32,581 nucleotides of DNA from an uncultured Lachnospiraceae bacterium (GTDB lineage Bacteria; Bacillota; Clostridia; Lachnospirales; Lachnospiraceae), in the NCBI GenBank assembly GCA_947382355.1, contig CANCYR010000036.1, positions 1-32,581 on the forward strand, read 5' to 3'. Position numbers and translations under genes: made by a program. The notes beneath the pieces are model-generated. The model did not search any database and was not told where the DNA came from. It worked only from the letters and a program-made list of their open reading frames with translations. Below, in pieces: positions 1 to 9,567 of this stretch (positions are counted from its first letter, which is position 1; the number at the start of each line of letters is the position of its first letter).

Positions 1-2
1 TT

Positions 3-143
3 ACCGCCCATGCGAAAGGAAATATGAACCTTGGAAATGACAAAGATTTCCTGATCCGGGTGGTGTCGCAGTGCCTGCCTTATATCGGTTATCCCCGCAG
101 CCTGAATGCGGTAAACTGTATCAATAAGGCTGCAGAATCATAA
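3..143 (+). CDS. Carboxymuconolactone decarboxylase family protein, C-terminal end only
   Basis: The window opens inside this gene; only the last 46 codons are visible, ending at TAA 141-143. The visible tail includes LPYIGYPRSLNAVNCINKA, the typical C-terminal helix of AhpD/carboxymuconolactone decarboxylase-like proteins. Small members of this family are often redox or peroxidase-like proteins rather than true decarboxylases. The CxxC catalytic motif would lie upstream, outside the window, so activity cannot be judged. The DUF4405 gene begins 28 nt downstream on the same strand, so they are probably co-transcribed. Confidence 0.75.
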   Translation, partial: TAHAKGNMNLGNDKDFLIRVVSQCLPYIGYPRSLNAVNCINKAAES

Positions 144-171
144 GGATAAAAATTCGGAAAATGGAGGCAGT

Positions 172-846
172 ATGAAAACGAAGGCAAAAATAAAGTGGAC
201 GCTGGATGTCCTGATGACCATAGCGCTGCTTTTCCTAATGGGTTATCAGTTCTGGGGTCAGGCAGCCTATGAATGGATCGGGGCAGGGATGTTTGTACTG
301 TTTATTGCCCATCAGGTCTGTAACCTGAACTGGTATAAAAATCTGTTCCGGGGAAGATATACACCCATGCGCATCCTGCAGTATATGATTAACATTCTGA
401 CGATTGTGGCAATGCTGGCACTCATGTACAGCGGGATTACCATGTCAAGACATGTGTTTGCATTCCTGCCCATACAGGGAGGGATGGCGCTGGCAAGGCG
501 GCTGCACATTTTGGGCTCCTATTGGGGGTATGTGTTAATGAGCCTGCACTGGGGGATGGTTTTGAATGCGGCAGTAAAAGGGAATATGCGGCAGCATAAA
601 TTTCAGGCAGTGGGTTTTATCATAAGCCTGTTCATCGCAGCATATGGAGTCTATGTCTTTATAAAAAGAAATTTTCTAACATATATGTTCCTGCGCAGTG
701 AATTTGTCTTTTTGGATTATGAGGAACCAAAGCTTAAGTTTATTGGGGATTACCTTGCACTAATGGGGCTGTGCATTTTCATAGCGCATTACGGTGCGGG
801 GCTGGTAAAAAAGACGGGAAGCGGACGAAAGGAAGACGGACAATGA
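172..846 (+). CDS. DUF4405 domain-containing membrane protein
   Basis: A 224-residue integral membrane protein preceded by GGAGG about 6 nt before the ATG. Hydrophobic segments are visible near residues 10-30, 35-50, 70-90, 110-130, 145-165 and 195-212. The order of segments and conserved histidines (AHQVCNLNWYKN and LHWGMVLNA) match the DUF4405 family, whose members resemble heme-binding ferric reductase or cytochrome b membrane domains. The paired histidines could ligate heme; this is inference. It lies between a carboxymuconolactone decarboxylase-like gene and a flavodoxin-type reductase, a common redox neighbourhood in Lachnospiraceae. The substrate is unknown. Confidence 0.7.
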   Translation: MKTKAKIKWTLDVLMTIALLFLMGYQFWGQAAYEWIGAGMFVLFIAHQVCNLNWYKNLFRGRYTPMRILQYMINILTIVAMLALMYSGITMSRHVFAFLPIQGGMALARRLHILGSYWGYVLMSLHWGMVLNAAVKGNMRQHKFQAVGFIISLFIAAYGVYVFIKRNFLTYMFLRSEFVFLDYEEPKLKFIGDYLALMGLCIFIAHYGAGLVKKTGSGRKEDGQ

Positions 847-902
847 AAGAAAAACGAGATGGGCAGCAGGCGGCGGGGCTGACGGCAAATGGAGGTTTAA
901 GC

Positions 903-1322
903 ATGAATATTTTAGTGATAGAAAGCAGTCCTCATAAAAAGGGCTCATCCAATTTACTGGCAGAAAATTTCATACAGGGAGCAGAAGAAGCAGGGCATAA
1001 GGTGACAGTTTTTGACGCTGCCCGTGCAAACATTCATCCCTGTCTTGGCTGTGATTCCTGCGGGATGTCAGGGCCATGCTGTCAGAAGGATGATATGGCA
1101 GGTTTGCGGGAACAGATAATGCAAACAGATATGCTGGTATTTGTGACGCCGTTGTATTATTTTGGAATGTCCGCCCAGCTAAAAACGGTAATTGACCGGT
1201 TTTACAGCTTTAATGGGGCGCTTACAGGAAAAAACTTAAAAGCGGCATTGATTGTGGCGGCATGGGACAATAGGGACTGGACTATGAAAGATATCAAACA
1301 TATTACGGAGGAACTGGCATGA
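903..1322 (+). CDS. Flavodoxin-type NAD(P)H-dependent FMN reductase, C-terminally shortened
   Basis: The start is the ATG at 903, preceded by GGAGG at 893-897. The open frame extends upstream to 771, but that part overlaps the DUF4405 gene and lacks a ribosome site. The 139-residue product shows the flavodoxin-like fold: the FMN phosphate loop ESSPHKKGSSNLL at residues 7-19, the cysteine-rich CLGCDSCGMSGPCC segment at about 47-60, and the TPLYYFGMSAQLKTVIDRFYS loop near 81-101. Relatives are usually about 180-200 residues. Here the sequence stops soon after WDNRDWTMKDIK with a short unrelated tail, HITEELA, so roughly 45 C-terminal residues appear to be missing. It may be a decayed gene or a short variant. 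The stop overlaps the next ATG (ATGA). Confidence 0.75.
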   Translation: MNILVIESSPHKKGSSNLLAENFIQGAEEAGHKVTVFDAARANIHPCLGCDSCGMSGPCCQKDDMAGLREQIMQTDMLVFVTPLYYFGMSAQLKTVIDRFYSFNGALTGKNLKAALIVAAWDNRDWTMKDIKHITEELA

Positions 1323-1411
1323 GGAAAGCTTTCTTTGCATTATTTATTTTATTGTTTTTTTTCGTGCGCAGGTGCTTGGTTTCGGCTTTCATTTCACATG
1401 CAAAAAATTAG
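1319..1411 (+). pseudogene. Signal-peptide-like short ORF, probable gene remnant
   Basis: An ATG overlapping the stop of the flavodoxin gene (ATGA, with AGGAGG-like GGAGG at 1308-1312 as ribosome site) opens a 30-codon frame beginning MRKAFFALFILLFFFV, which looks like an N-terminal signal sequence. It crosses a run of eight T at about 1353-1360. Removing one T would give LFFSCAGAW, which resembles a lipoprotein signal with a lipobox-like cysteine. Either way no long frame continues. I read it as the start of a lost secreted or lipoprotein gene; its identity is unknown. Confidence 0.35.
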
Positions 1412-1534
1412 GAGAATATTTTAGGATTATGAAGGTGAAGATGGTTTTGCGTTTTAACTTTAACTCCTCGGAGACTGGTATTGTGGACACTAATTATGTG
1501 CATGGACAGTTTAAAAAAGGATGGAAACTGAAAA

Positions 1535-2278
1535 TTGAAAGAGAAAATAAAAGAATTATTTGGGGATTGGGATGAATCACTTATATGGTCCTGTGTACAA
1601 GGCATAATGGGAGAAATCCATACTAATTCCAAAGAAGATGCCGCAATGGCAATATTAGGAGATTTCTCATTTTATGCGGGAGCCCCAAGTGAAGAACTGG
1701 TTAGATTTAAACCGGAAAGCTGCAGACAGGATTTTATTATTATGGTTCCACAGAACGATATATGGGCTGAATTGATTGAAAAGTGCTATAAAGATAAAGC
1801 AAAGAAAGTTATAAGATATGCGATTAAAAAAGAAAAAGATATTTTTGATGTATCCAGATTAGAACAGGCTGTTTCTAAACTGCCGGAAGGATATGAACTG
1901 AAAATGCTGGAAGAACAGGAATATGACTTGTGCCAAAACAACCGGTGGGCAAATGACTTAGTGTCCCAATTTAAGAATTATGATACATATAACAGGCTGG
2001 GGTTGGGAGCTGTTGTTTTAAAGGATGGAGAATTGGTGGCAGGTGCTTCATCCTATAGCAGATATAATGATGGCATTGAAGTAGAGATTGATACAAGAGA
2101 AGACCACAGGAGAAAAGGCCTGGCATATGGGTGCGGGGCAAAGCTTATTTGGGAGTGTCTGAAAAAGGGCTTATATCCAAGCTGGGACGCACAGAATAAG
2201 TGGTCGGTGGATTTAGCCAAAAAGCTGGGATATCATTTTAGCCACGAATATATTGCATATGAAATTAGGGGATATTAA
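1535..2278 (+). CDS. GNAT family N-acetyltransferase
   Basis: A 247-residue protein starting at TTG (LKEKIKELFGDWDESLIWSC in the encoded order). An AAAGG lies at 1516-1520, somewhat far upstream, and no better start is seen. The N-terminal half, with DESLIWSCVQGIMGEI, resembles the lineage with a helical N-terminal domain before the catalytic GNAT domain (GNAT_acetyltran type). The C-terminal half has the acetyl-CoA binding signature EDHRRKGLAYGCGAKLIWECL at about residues 190-210, with the RxxGxx loop RRKGLA, followed by WDAQNKWSVDLAKKLGY. The acceptor substrate cannot be told from sequence. AT content is higher than in neighbouring genes. Confidence 0.8.
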   Translation: MKEKIKELFGDWDESLIWSCVQGIMGEIHTNSKEDAAMAILGDFSFYAGAPSEELVRFKPESCRQDFIIMVPQNDIWAELIEKCYKDKAKKVIRYAIKKEKDIFDVSRLEQAVSKLPEGYELKMLEEQEYDLCQNNRWANDLVSQFKNYDTYNRLGLGAVVLKDGELVAGASSYSRYNDGIEVEIDTREDHRRKGLAYGCGAKLIWECLKKGLYPSWDAQNKWSVDLAKKLGYHFSHEYIAYEIRGY

Positions 2279-2395
2279 GGATTGGGGAATTTATAATATG
2301 ACTGCGGTTAGCTTTTTAGAGAAAAACAAGAAAAGTCTATATGTAAGAAAAGCTGGAATGATACAGTTTTTCATGCAGGAAGCTATGTGCTGTTC

Positions 2396-2424
2396 TTGAT
2401 ATATAAGAAAAAATAGGTTATACT
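2396..2424 (+). promoter_or_regulatory. Sigma-A-type promoter for the chemotaxis receptor
   Basis: TTGATA at 2396-2401, a 17-nt spacer, then TATACT at 2419-2424. It predicts a transcript starting near 2431 with a leader of about 107 nt. The leader contains a short inverted repeat (ATTGAA/TTCAAT, 2439-2455). Confidence 0.7.
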
Positions 2425-2537
2425 GATAATAATTAGGTATTGAATCAAATTCAATGTATAGATTCAAGATTCAGAATATTCAAGAAAGAGGCAGGTTTAA
2501 CTTTGCCTTAGAAACTTTTTCTACGGAGGAAATTATT

Positions 2538-4565
2538 ATGCGATTCATAGAAAATAGAAAACTTGCTACACGAATCGGAATTATTACAACATTGATTACC
2601 CTTGTGGGGATGACACTGCTCTGGCTGGTCGTATCTACCAAGGTGGCTTCCATGGTTAAAAGTGATATCACAAACCAGATGACGGATGCAGTGGAATCCA
2701 GAGCCGCTATTATCGACGAGTATGTGTTGTCTGCGGAGGAATACATGACAGCCTTTGCACTTGGAAGCGAGGTTCAGGAGCTGCTCATGAATCCGGATAG
2801 TCAGGAGCTGCTGGCGAAGGCTCAGAAGTATACAGAGGACTTTGCCTCTGTAAAGGGGGTGTTTGAGGGACTTTACATTGCGGATCCATCCACCCATGTC
2901 CTGACCCATACATCCAAGGAAGCTGTCGGGATGACGACCAGGTCAGGGGATTCGCTGAAAACCTTTCAAGATACGATTCTGTCCAGACGGGAACTGACAA
3001 ATCTGGGGATTATGAAGTCTCCCGGCACCGGCAGCATGATTTTGTCCATGTACTACCCTATCTATAATGGACAGCAGTGTATCGGCTATGTGGGAGCCGG
3101 CGTTTATGCCAGTCACCTTACGGATTCACTGCTTGATTTAAATATTAAGGGTCTGCCTGACAGTGAATATGTGTTCCTGAATGTGGACACAGGTGTCTAT
3201 CTTTATCATGAGGATGAGACGCTTTTAAATACCGAGACTGCCGATGCAGGATATCGGGAGATTATAAAGCGTATTCAGGCGGATGGAAACACTAAGGCCA
3301 ATACATATTCTTATCTGGATGAGAATGGGGTTGAACAGTTGGTGGTTTACAAGTACCTGAAGGACCGGGGATGGGTCTTTATGGTTCGGGACAATGCTAC
3401 GGAAGTTTATGCCTCTGTGGCAGCTGTGCGTATTCAGGTAGGTGTGCTGTGTGCGGTTATGGCAGTTACTGTAATTCTGTTCACGCTTCTGATTTTATGG
3501 CGGGAGGGCAGGGAACTCATGGTAGTGGAAAGGGCCATTGGCCGTCTGGGGGATTTGAATCTTTCTGCGGACCAGGAGCTGGAGCCCTTCTATGGCAGAT
3601 CAGATGAGATTGGCATGATTGCCCAGACCACCCACCGGGTCTGTGGATGTCTGCGAAAAACCATTGATGATGTAGGGCGCATTCTGGGCCAGATTGCAGA
3701 CGGCAATCTTTCGGTTGACATCAAAGAGAATAAGTCTTATTATATCGGCGACTTTAAGGATTTGTTCGTTAGTCTGCAATCCATCCATGCTAACTTGGTA
3801 AATGTGATTCGAGACATTTCCCAGGTGGCCGGTCAGGTGGATGCCAGCGCTGAGAGGGTATCCGCAAGTGCTCAGGCACTGGCACAGGGCTCCACAGAAC
3901 AGGCGACCTCCGTTGAGGGACTTGCGGACAATGTGACGGCCATTACCAATCAGATTCAGACCAGCACAGTACGTTGCAGCAGCGCCAGCGAGTTAGTGGA
4001 CCGGGCTGCCGGTTATGCGGTTGAGGCAGATGCAAAAATGGAACAGTTGACTGCGGCTACCAGGAACATTGACCAGTCTTCTACACAAATTGGCACTCTT
4101 ATTAAGACCATTGAGGATATTTCTTTCCAAACCAATATTCTGGCCCTGAATGCCGCTGTAGAGGCTGCTCGGGCTGGAAGTGCAGGGAAGGGCTTTTCCG
4201 TGGTAGCGGAAGAGGTACGTAATCTGGCGGCTAAATCTGCTGAAGCGGCACAAAATACCAATGCTCTTATCAGCCATTCTATGCAGAGCGCCAAGAGCGG
4301 AACGGAGTCTACTGACCTGGTTGTTTCCGCTATGCAGGTTATTAACGACTGTATCCAGTCTATTAAATCACTGATGGATGAGATTGCTGCTGCCAGTGTT
4401 CAGCAGTCAGAGATGATATTGCTGGTTGAAAATGGGATTAAGGAAATCTCCGCAGTGGTTCAGGACAATTCTGGCGCTGCAGAAAAAAGCGCAGTGGTTT
4501 CCAATGAGTTGTCCAAGCAGGCGCGGACTTTGAACAGCCTTATCAGCCGCTTTCATATTTGGTGA
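2538..4565 (+). CDS. Methyl-accepting chemotaxis protein
   Basis: The start is the ATG at 2538 with GGAGG at 2526-2530; the frame is open further upstream but has no ribosome site there. The 675-residue product has a classical receptor layout: a first membrane helix at about residues 13-36, an extracellular sensing region of about 260 residues that looks like a double-Cache domain, a second membrane helix at about 298-322, a HAMP region, and a cytoplasmic signalling domain. The hairpin tip is clear (EDISFQTNILALNAAVEAARAG, about 526-548). The protein ends shortly after the coiled coil with no CheR-binding pentapeptide. It signals to a CheA/CheW complex, which is not encoded here. The ligand is unknown. 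It is flanked by its own promoter and is probably monocistronic. Confidence 0.93.
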   Translation: MRFIENRKLATRIGIITTLITLVGMTLLWLVVSTKVASMVKSDITNQMTDAVESRAAIIDEYVLSAEEYMTAFALGSEVQELLMNPDSQELLAKAQKYTEDFASVKGVFEGLYIADPSTHVLTHTSKEAVGMTTRSGDSLKTFQDTILSRRELTNLGIMKSPGTGSMILSMYYPIYNGQQCIGYVGAGVYASHLTDSLLDLNIKGLPDSEYVFLNVDTGVYLYHEDETLLNTETADAGYREIIKRIQADGNTKANTYSYLDENGVEQLVVYKYLKDRGWVFMVRDNATEVYASVAAVRIQVGVLCAVMAVTVILFTLLILWREGRELMVVERAIGRLGDLNLSADQELEPFYGRSDEIGMIAQTTHRVCGCLRKTIDDVGRILGQIADGNLSVDIKENKSYYIGDFKDLFVSLQSIHANLVNVIRDISQVAGQVDASAERVSASAQALAQGSTEQATSVEGLADNVTAITNQIQTSTVRCSSASELVDRAAGYAVEADAKMEQLTAATRNIDQSSTQIGTLIKTIEDISFQTNILALNAAVEAARAGSAGKGFSVVAEEVRNLAAKSAEAAQNTNALISHSMQSAKSGTESTDLVVSAMQVINDCIQSIKSLMDEIAAASVQQSEMILLVENGIKEISAVVQDNSGAAEKSAVVSNELSKQARTLNSLISRFHIW

Positions 4566-4723
4566 CCAGTCCTCTTTTTGGGGTGCGGCTTTTCCCTTTT
4601 GACATAATTTTTTCTTGGCGGCATTTGTATCATTATGAAGTTCTTACGGGCTGAACGTTGCCGCCAACATTACCGGTATTTTCAGGGCTCTAATGATTGA
4701 TGTGCTGACTGTACTGCTTATGG

Positions 4724-4761
4724 CAGTGGGCAGGTTTTGATATCCTGCCCGCTGCTTTTTT
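4724..4761 (+). terminator. Intrinsic terminator upstream of gltBD
   Basis: An 11-bp stem (CAGTGGGCAGG with CCTGCCCGCTG, one G-U pair), a 9-nt loop, and a run of six T after one C. It would end transcripts coming from the chemotaxis receptor gene. Confidence 0.85.
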
Positions 4762-4932
4762 GTATTCCTATCCAACTCTTTTTCCTTCTTTTTTCAGAAT
4801 CATACCTATAAATTGTTTCCGAAACCCCCGATTTCCACCAAAAATTGTCCAGTTTCCAATGTTAATATCAGAAAATTCAACACGATAATCATGAATTGGC
4901 AAATAATCAGACAATTTTGGAAAAAATTTATA

Positions 4933-4961
4933 TTTACAAAAAGAAACAAAGGGTGTATAGT
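4933..4961 (+). promoter_or_regulatory. Sigma-A-type promoter for gltBD
   Basis: TTTACA at 4933-4938, a 17-nt spacer, and TATAGT at 4956-4961. The predicted transcript start is near 4968, giving a short leader to the gltB ATG at 5005. No obvious regulator site was recognised. Confidence 0.7.
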
Positions 4962-5004
4962 GTTAACAGAAATCAATCAGAAACCTTTGGAAAGGAGATT
5001 ACAA

Positions 5005-8000
5005 ATGTTTGATGCAAAACTGAATATGCCAAAATCGCCTCTTTACAGAGAAGAATTCGAGCATGATAACTGCGGTATCGGTGCCTGCGTGAATATCAAG
5101 GGACAAAAGAGCAGGGAAACCGTGGAAAACGCATTGAAAATCGTAGAAAACTTAGAACATAGAGCCGGCAAAGACGCCGAGGGGAAAACTGGTGATGGTG
5201 TAGGTATCCTGACGCAGATATCGCATACATTTTTCACGAAAGTTACAAAGCCCCTCGGTATTTTTTTGGGCAGCGAAAGAGAATACGGAGTGGGAATGTT
5301 CTTCTTTCCCCAGGACGAGCTGAAACGCAACCAGGCAAAGAAAATGTTTGAAATCATTGTGGAAAAGGAAGGACTGGAGTTTTTAGGCTGGAGAGAAGTG
5401 CCTACCATCCCGTCCGTTTTGGGACATAAGGCAGTGGAATGTATGCCTTATATTATGCAGGCATTTGTAAAGAAACCAGCAGAGGTGGAAAAAGGTCTGG
5501 AATTTGACCGGATGCTTTATATTGTGCGCCGGGTATTTGAACAGTCCACGGAAACAACCTATGTGGTGTCCTTAAGCAGCAGGACCATTGTATATAAGGG
5601 AATGTTTCTTGTAGGACAGCTTAGAACCTTCTTTCAGGATTTGCAGGATGAGGATTATGAATCAGCAATTGCCATGGTTCATTCCAGATTTTCCACCAAT
5701 ACCAATCCCAGCTGGGAAAGGGCACATCCCAACCGTTTCATCGTCCACAATGGTGAAATCAATACAATCCGGGGCAATGCGGATAAAATGCTTGCCAGAG
5801 AGGAAAACATGGAATCCGAGCATTTGCACGGACTGCTTCACAAAATACTTCCCGCTGTAAACTCACAGGGTTCCGACTCCGCTATGCTGGATAACACACT
5901 GGAATTTCTGGTGATGAGCGGTATGGAGCTTCCCCTTGCGGTGATGATTGCCATTCCCGAGCCATGGGATAACAACCGGACCATGTCCCAGAGCAAAAAG
6001 GATTTCTACCAATATTATGCCACCATGATGGAGCCGTGGGATGGTCCTGCTTCCATTTTGTTTTCTGACGGAGATATTATGGGTGCGGTGCTGGACAGAA
6101 ACGGCCTTCGTCCGTCCCGTTACTATATTACCGATGACGACCAGCTGATTCTTTCCTCCGAAGTGGGCGTGCTGGACATAGACCCCACAAAGATTGTAGT
6201 AAAGGAAAGGCTGCGCCCCGGCAAAATGCTTCTGGTAGATACCGTAAAGGGCGTTGTGGTGGATGATGAGCATTTGAAGGAGACCTATGCCAAAAGACAG
6301 CCTTACGGCGAATGGTTAGACAGCAATCTGGTGGCATTAAAGGATTTAAAGATTCCAAATGAAAGAGTTCCCGAATTTAATCAGGAAGAAAGACAGAGAA
6401 TGCAGAAGGCATTTGGCTATACCTATGACGAGCTTAAGACAAGCATTCTTCCAATGGCAAAAAACGGCGGCGAAGCAATTGCCGCTATGGGCGTAGACAC
6501 GCCTCTTCCGGTGCTGAGTAATGCAAAACATCCGCTGTTTAATTATTTTAAGCAGCTGTTTGCCCAGGTTACCAATCCGCCCATTGACGCCATCCGGGAG
6601 GAAATTGTCACTTCCACAACCGTATATATAGGAACAGACGGAAATTTGCTGGAGGAAACTCCAAAGAACTGCAACGTTTTAAAAATTAACAATCCAATTC
6701 TGACCAATACGGATATTATGAAAATCAAGAGCATGAAAGCGGACGGTTTCAAAACAGAAGTGGTTCCTATCACTTACTATAAAAATACAAGTCTGGAAAG
6801 AGCCATTGAAAGATTATTCGTAGAAGCCGACAGAGCTTATCGGGACGGTGTCAATATCCTGATTCTTTCCGACAGGGGAGTGGACGAAAACCACGTGGCA
6901 ATTCCGTCCCTGTTAGCAGTGTCCGCCTTGAACCAGTATCTGGTGGATACAAAAAAACGTACAAGAGTTGCCCTGATTTTAGAATCCGGCGAGCCGAGAG
7001 AGGTACATCATTTTGCCACCCTGTTAGGCTTTGGCGCCTGTGCCATCAACCCTTATCTGGCACAGGAATCCATTAAGGAGCTTATCGACAACCGTATGCT
7101 GGATAAGGACTATTATGCAGCAGTGGATGACTATAACAATGCGGTGCTTCACGGCATTGTAAAGATTGCCTCCAAAATGGGTATTTCCACCATCCAGTCC
7201 TATCAGGGCTCCAAAATCTTTGAAGCCATCGGCATAGATAAGGAAGTCATCAATAAATATTTTGCCAACACCGTATGCCGGGTGGGCGGCATTACCATTA
7301 AGGATATGGAACAGCAGGTGGATGAGCTGCATTCCATGGCATTTGACCCCTTAGGGCTTGCTACCGATTTGACACTGGACAGCCCGGGACACCACAAGAT
7401 GAGAAGCGGTGCGGAAGAGCATTTATACAATCCGGTTACCATTCATTTGCTTCAGGAAGCCACCAGACGGGGAGATTATCAGCTGTTCAAGGAGTATACA
7501 AAGGCAGTAAATGACGAAACAGCCATTAAGAACCTTCGGGGACTTATGGACTTTAAATATCCCAAAAAGGGAATCCCCATAGAGCAGGTGGAAAGCGTGG
7601 ATTCCATTGTGACCCGCTTTAAAACAGGCGCCATGTCCTATGGCTCCATATCCAGAGAAGCACATGAAACTCTTGCCATTGCCATGAACAGGCTTCACGG
7701 CAAATCCAATTCCGGTGAAGGAGGGGAGGATTTGGAGAGACTTACGGTAGGAGCAGACGGGCTGAATAAATGTTCTGCAATCAAGCAGGTGGCTTCAGGA
7801 CGTTTTGGGGTTACAAGCAGGTATTTAGTCAGTGCAAAGGAAATCCAGATAAAAATGGCACAGGGAGCAAAGCCGGGAGAAGGCGGCCATCTTCCGGGCG
7901 GAAAGGTATATCCGTGGATTGCCAAAACAAGGCATTCAACGCCGGGCGTAGGCTTGATTTCTCCGCCGCCTCACCATGACATCTATTCTATAGAAGATTT

Positions 8001-9552
8001 GGCGCAGCTGATTTATGATTTAAAGAATTCCAACAAGGATGCCAGAATTTCCGTAAAACTGGTATCAGAAGCAGGCGTGGGAACCGTTGCTGCAGGCGTG
8101 GCAAAAGCAGGAGCCCAGGTAGTGCTTGTATCCGGCTATGACGGCGGAACCGGAGCCGCTCCGAGAAGCTCCATCCACAATGCAGGGTTTCCCTGGGAGT
8201 TAGGCCTTGCGGAAACTCATCAGACCCTAATCATGAACGGTCTCAGAAATAAAGTGCGCATAGAAACCGACGGCAAGCTTATGAGCGGCAGGGACGTGGC
8301 TATTGCAGCAATGCTTGGTGCAGAGGAATTTGGATTTGCAACCGCTCCCCTTGTGACCATGGGCTGCGTCATGATGAGAGTCTGCAACCTGGATACCTGT
8401 CCGGTAGGCGTGGCAACGCAGAATCCGGAGCTAAGGAAGAATTTCAAGGGAAAACCGGAGTATGTGATGAACTTCATGCGATTTATTGCAGAAGAGCTTC
8501 GGGAATATATGGCAAAGCTGGGAGTCCGCACCATTGATGAGCTGGTAGGAAGAACGGATTTGTTAAAATTAAAGGAGCATGTGGACTCCCGGTATGAAAA
8601 GGTGGATTTAAGCAATATTTTATCCAATCCTTATGTGAATGCAAAGCAGAAGGTAACCTTTGACCCCAAACAGGTTTATGATTTTGAACTGGAAAAAACA
8701 CTGGATGAAAAGGTGCTGCTAAAACAGCTTTCAAAAGCAATGGATACAAAAACAAAGAGAAGCATAGAGGTGGATGTGAAAAATACGGACCGTGCCTTCG
8801 GAACCATTCTCGGCTCGGAAATTACAAAGCGCTTTTATGATACATTGGAGGAGGATACGTACCGGGTGCTCTGTCACGGTGCAGGAGGCCAAAGCTTTGG
8901 CGCCTTTATCCCCAAAGGGCTTACCTTAGAGCTGGTGGGAGATTCCAATGACTATTTTGGAAAGGGCTTATCTGGCGGAAAGCTGGTAGTATACCCGCCT
9001 GCAGGCAGCAGGTTCAAGCAGGATGAGAATATCATTATCGGAAATGTGGCATTATATGGAGCCACAAGCGGCAAGGCATTTATAAACGGCGTGGCAGGAG
9101 AGCGCTTCTGTGTAAGGAATTCCGGCGCGCTGGCAGTGGTGGAAGGCGTTGGAGACCATGGCTGCGAATATATGACAGGAGGCCGGGTGGCGGTGCTTGG
9201 ACGTACCGGAAAGAACTTTGCGGCAGGCATGAGCGGCGGTATTGCCTATGTGCTGGATGAGGACAACGATATTTATACAAAGGTAAATAAAGAAATGGTT
9301 TCCTTTAGCGAAATTACCTCAAAATATGATGTACTGGAATTAAAAGAAATGATTAAAGAGCATGTGGCTTATACCAATTCGGAAAAAGGAAAGAAGATAC
9401 TGGAGAATTTTGGAAAGTATCTGCCCAAATTTAAAAAAATCATTCCTCATGATTATGAAAGAATGCTTAAGGCAATCGTCCAGATGGAGGAAAAGGGCTT
9501 AAGCGCAGAGCAGGCACAAATCGAAGCATTTTATGCAAATGTGAGAAAGTAA
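5005..9552 (+). CDS. gltB: Glutamate synthase (NADPH) large subunit
   Basis: The start is the ATG at 5005 behind AAAGGAG; the frame is open about 190 nt further up, but that lies across the promoter. The 1515 residues equal the normal family length. Together with GltD it makes two glutamates from glutamine and 2-oxoglutarate. The class II amidotransferase domain begins at Cys23 (HDNCGIGACV), the residue expected to become the N-terminal nucleophile after removal of a 22-residue propeptide. The FMN-binding synthase domain covers roughly residues 800-1180, and the 3Fe-4S cysteines are C1121, C1127 and C1132. The C-terminal GXGXG beta-helix domain has repeated glycine turns at about 1280-1430. 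It forms a two-gene operon with gltD (15-nt gap). Confidence 0.97.
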   Translation: MFDAKLNMPKSPLYREEFEHDNCGIGACVNIKGQKSRETVENALKIVENLEHRAGKDAEGKTGDGVGILTQISHTFFTKVTKPLGIFLGSEREYGVGMFFFPQDELKRNQAKKMFEIIVEKEGLEFLGWREVPTIPSVLGHKAVECMPYIMQAFVKKPAEVEKGLEFDRMLYIVRRVFEQSTETTYVVSLSSRTIVYKGMFLVGQLRTFFQDLQDEDYESAIAMVHSRFSTNTNPSWERAHPNRFIVHNGEINTIRGNADKMLAREENMESEHLHGLLHKILPAVNSQGSDSAMLDNTLEFLVMSGMELPLAVMIAIPEPWDNNRTMSQSKKDFYQYYATMMEPWDGPASILFSDGDIMGAVLDRNGLRPSRYYITDDDQLILSSEVGVLDIDPTKIVVKERLRPGKMLLVDTVKGVVVDDEHLKETYAKRQPYGEWLDSNLVALKDLKIPNERVPEFNQEERQRMQKAFGYTYDELKTSILPMAKNGGEAIAAMGVDTPLPVLSNAKHPLFNYFKQLFAQVTNPPIDAIREEIVTSTTVYIGTDGNLLEETPKNCNVLKINNPILTNTDIMKIKSMKADGFKTEVVPITYYKNTSLERAIERLFVEADRAYRDGVNILILSDRGVDENHVAIPSLLAVSALNQYLVDTKKRTRVALILESGEPREVHHFATLLGFGACAINPYLAQESIKELIDNRMLDKDYYAAVDDYNNAVLHGIVKIASKMGISTIQSYQGSKIFEAIGIDKEVINKYFANTVCRVGGITIKDMEQQVDELHSMAFDPLGLATDLTLDSPGHHKMRSGAEEHLYNPVTIHLLQEATRRGDYQLFKEYTKAVNDETAIKNLRGLMDFKYPKKGIPIEQVESVDSIVTRFKTGAMSYGSISREAHETLAIAMNRLHGKSNSGEGGEDLERLTVGADGLNKCSAIKQVASGRFGVTSRYLVSAKEIQIKMAQGAKPGEGGHLPGGKVYPWIAKTRHSTPGVGLISPPPHHDIYSIEDLAQLIYDLKNSNKDARISVKLVSEAGVGTVAAGVAKAGAQVVLVSGYDGGTGAAPRSSIHNAGFPWELGLAETHQTLIMNGLRNKVRIETDGKLMSGRDVAIAAMLGAEEFGFATAPLVTMGCVMMRVCNLDTCPVGVATQNPELRKNFKGKPEYVMNFMRFIAEELREYMAKLGVRTIDELVGRTDLLKLKEHVDSRYEKVDLSNILSNPYVNAKQKVTFDPKQVYDFELEKTLDEKVLLKQLSKAMDTKTKRSIEVDVKNTDRAFGTILGSEITKRFYDTLEEDTYRVLCHGAGGQSFGAFIPKGLTLELVGDSNDYFGKGLSGGKLVVYPPAGSRFKQDENIIIGNVALYGATSGKAFINGVAGERFCVRNSGALAVVEGVGDHGCEYMTGGRVAVLGRTGKNFAAGMSGGIAYVLDEDNDIYTKVNKEMVSFSEITSKYDVLELKEMIKEHVAYTNSEKGKKILENFGKYLPKFKKIIPHDYERMLKAIVQMEEKGLSAEQAQIEAFYANVRK

Positions 9553-9567
9553 GGAAGGAGAGCGGAC

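Larger units (their letters stand above)
4566..5004 (+). other. Intergenic region between the chemotaxis receptor and gltB
   Basis: This 439-nt gap holds an inverted repeat TTGGCGGC (4615-4622) / GCCGCCAA (4660-4667), a 15-codon frame at 4693-4740 (MIDVLTVLLMAVGRF) whose end overlaps the terminator stem at 4724-4761, and the gltB promoter. The ORF has no convincing ribosome site and is not called as a gene. An AT-rich stretch (about 4800-4930) shows nothing else recognisable. Confidence 0.5.
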
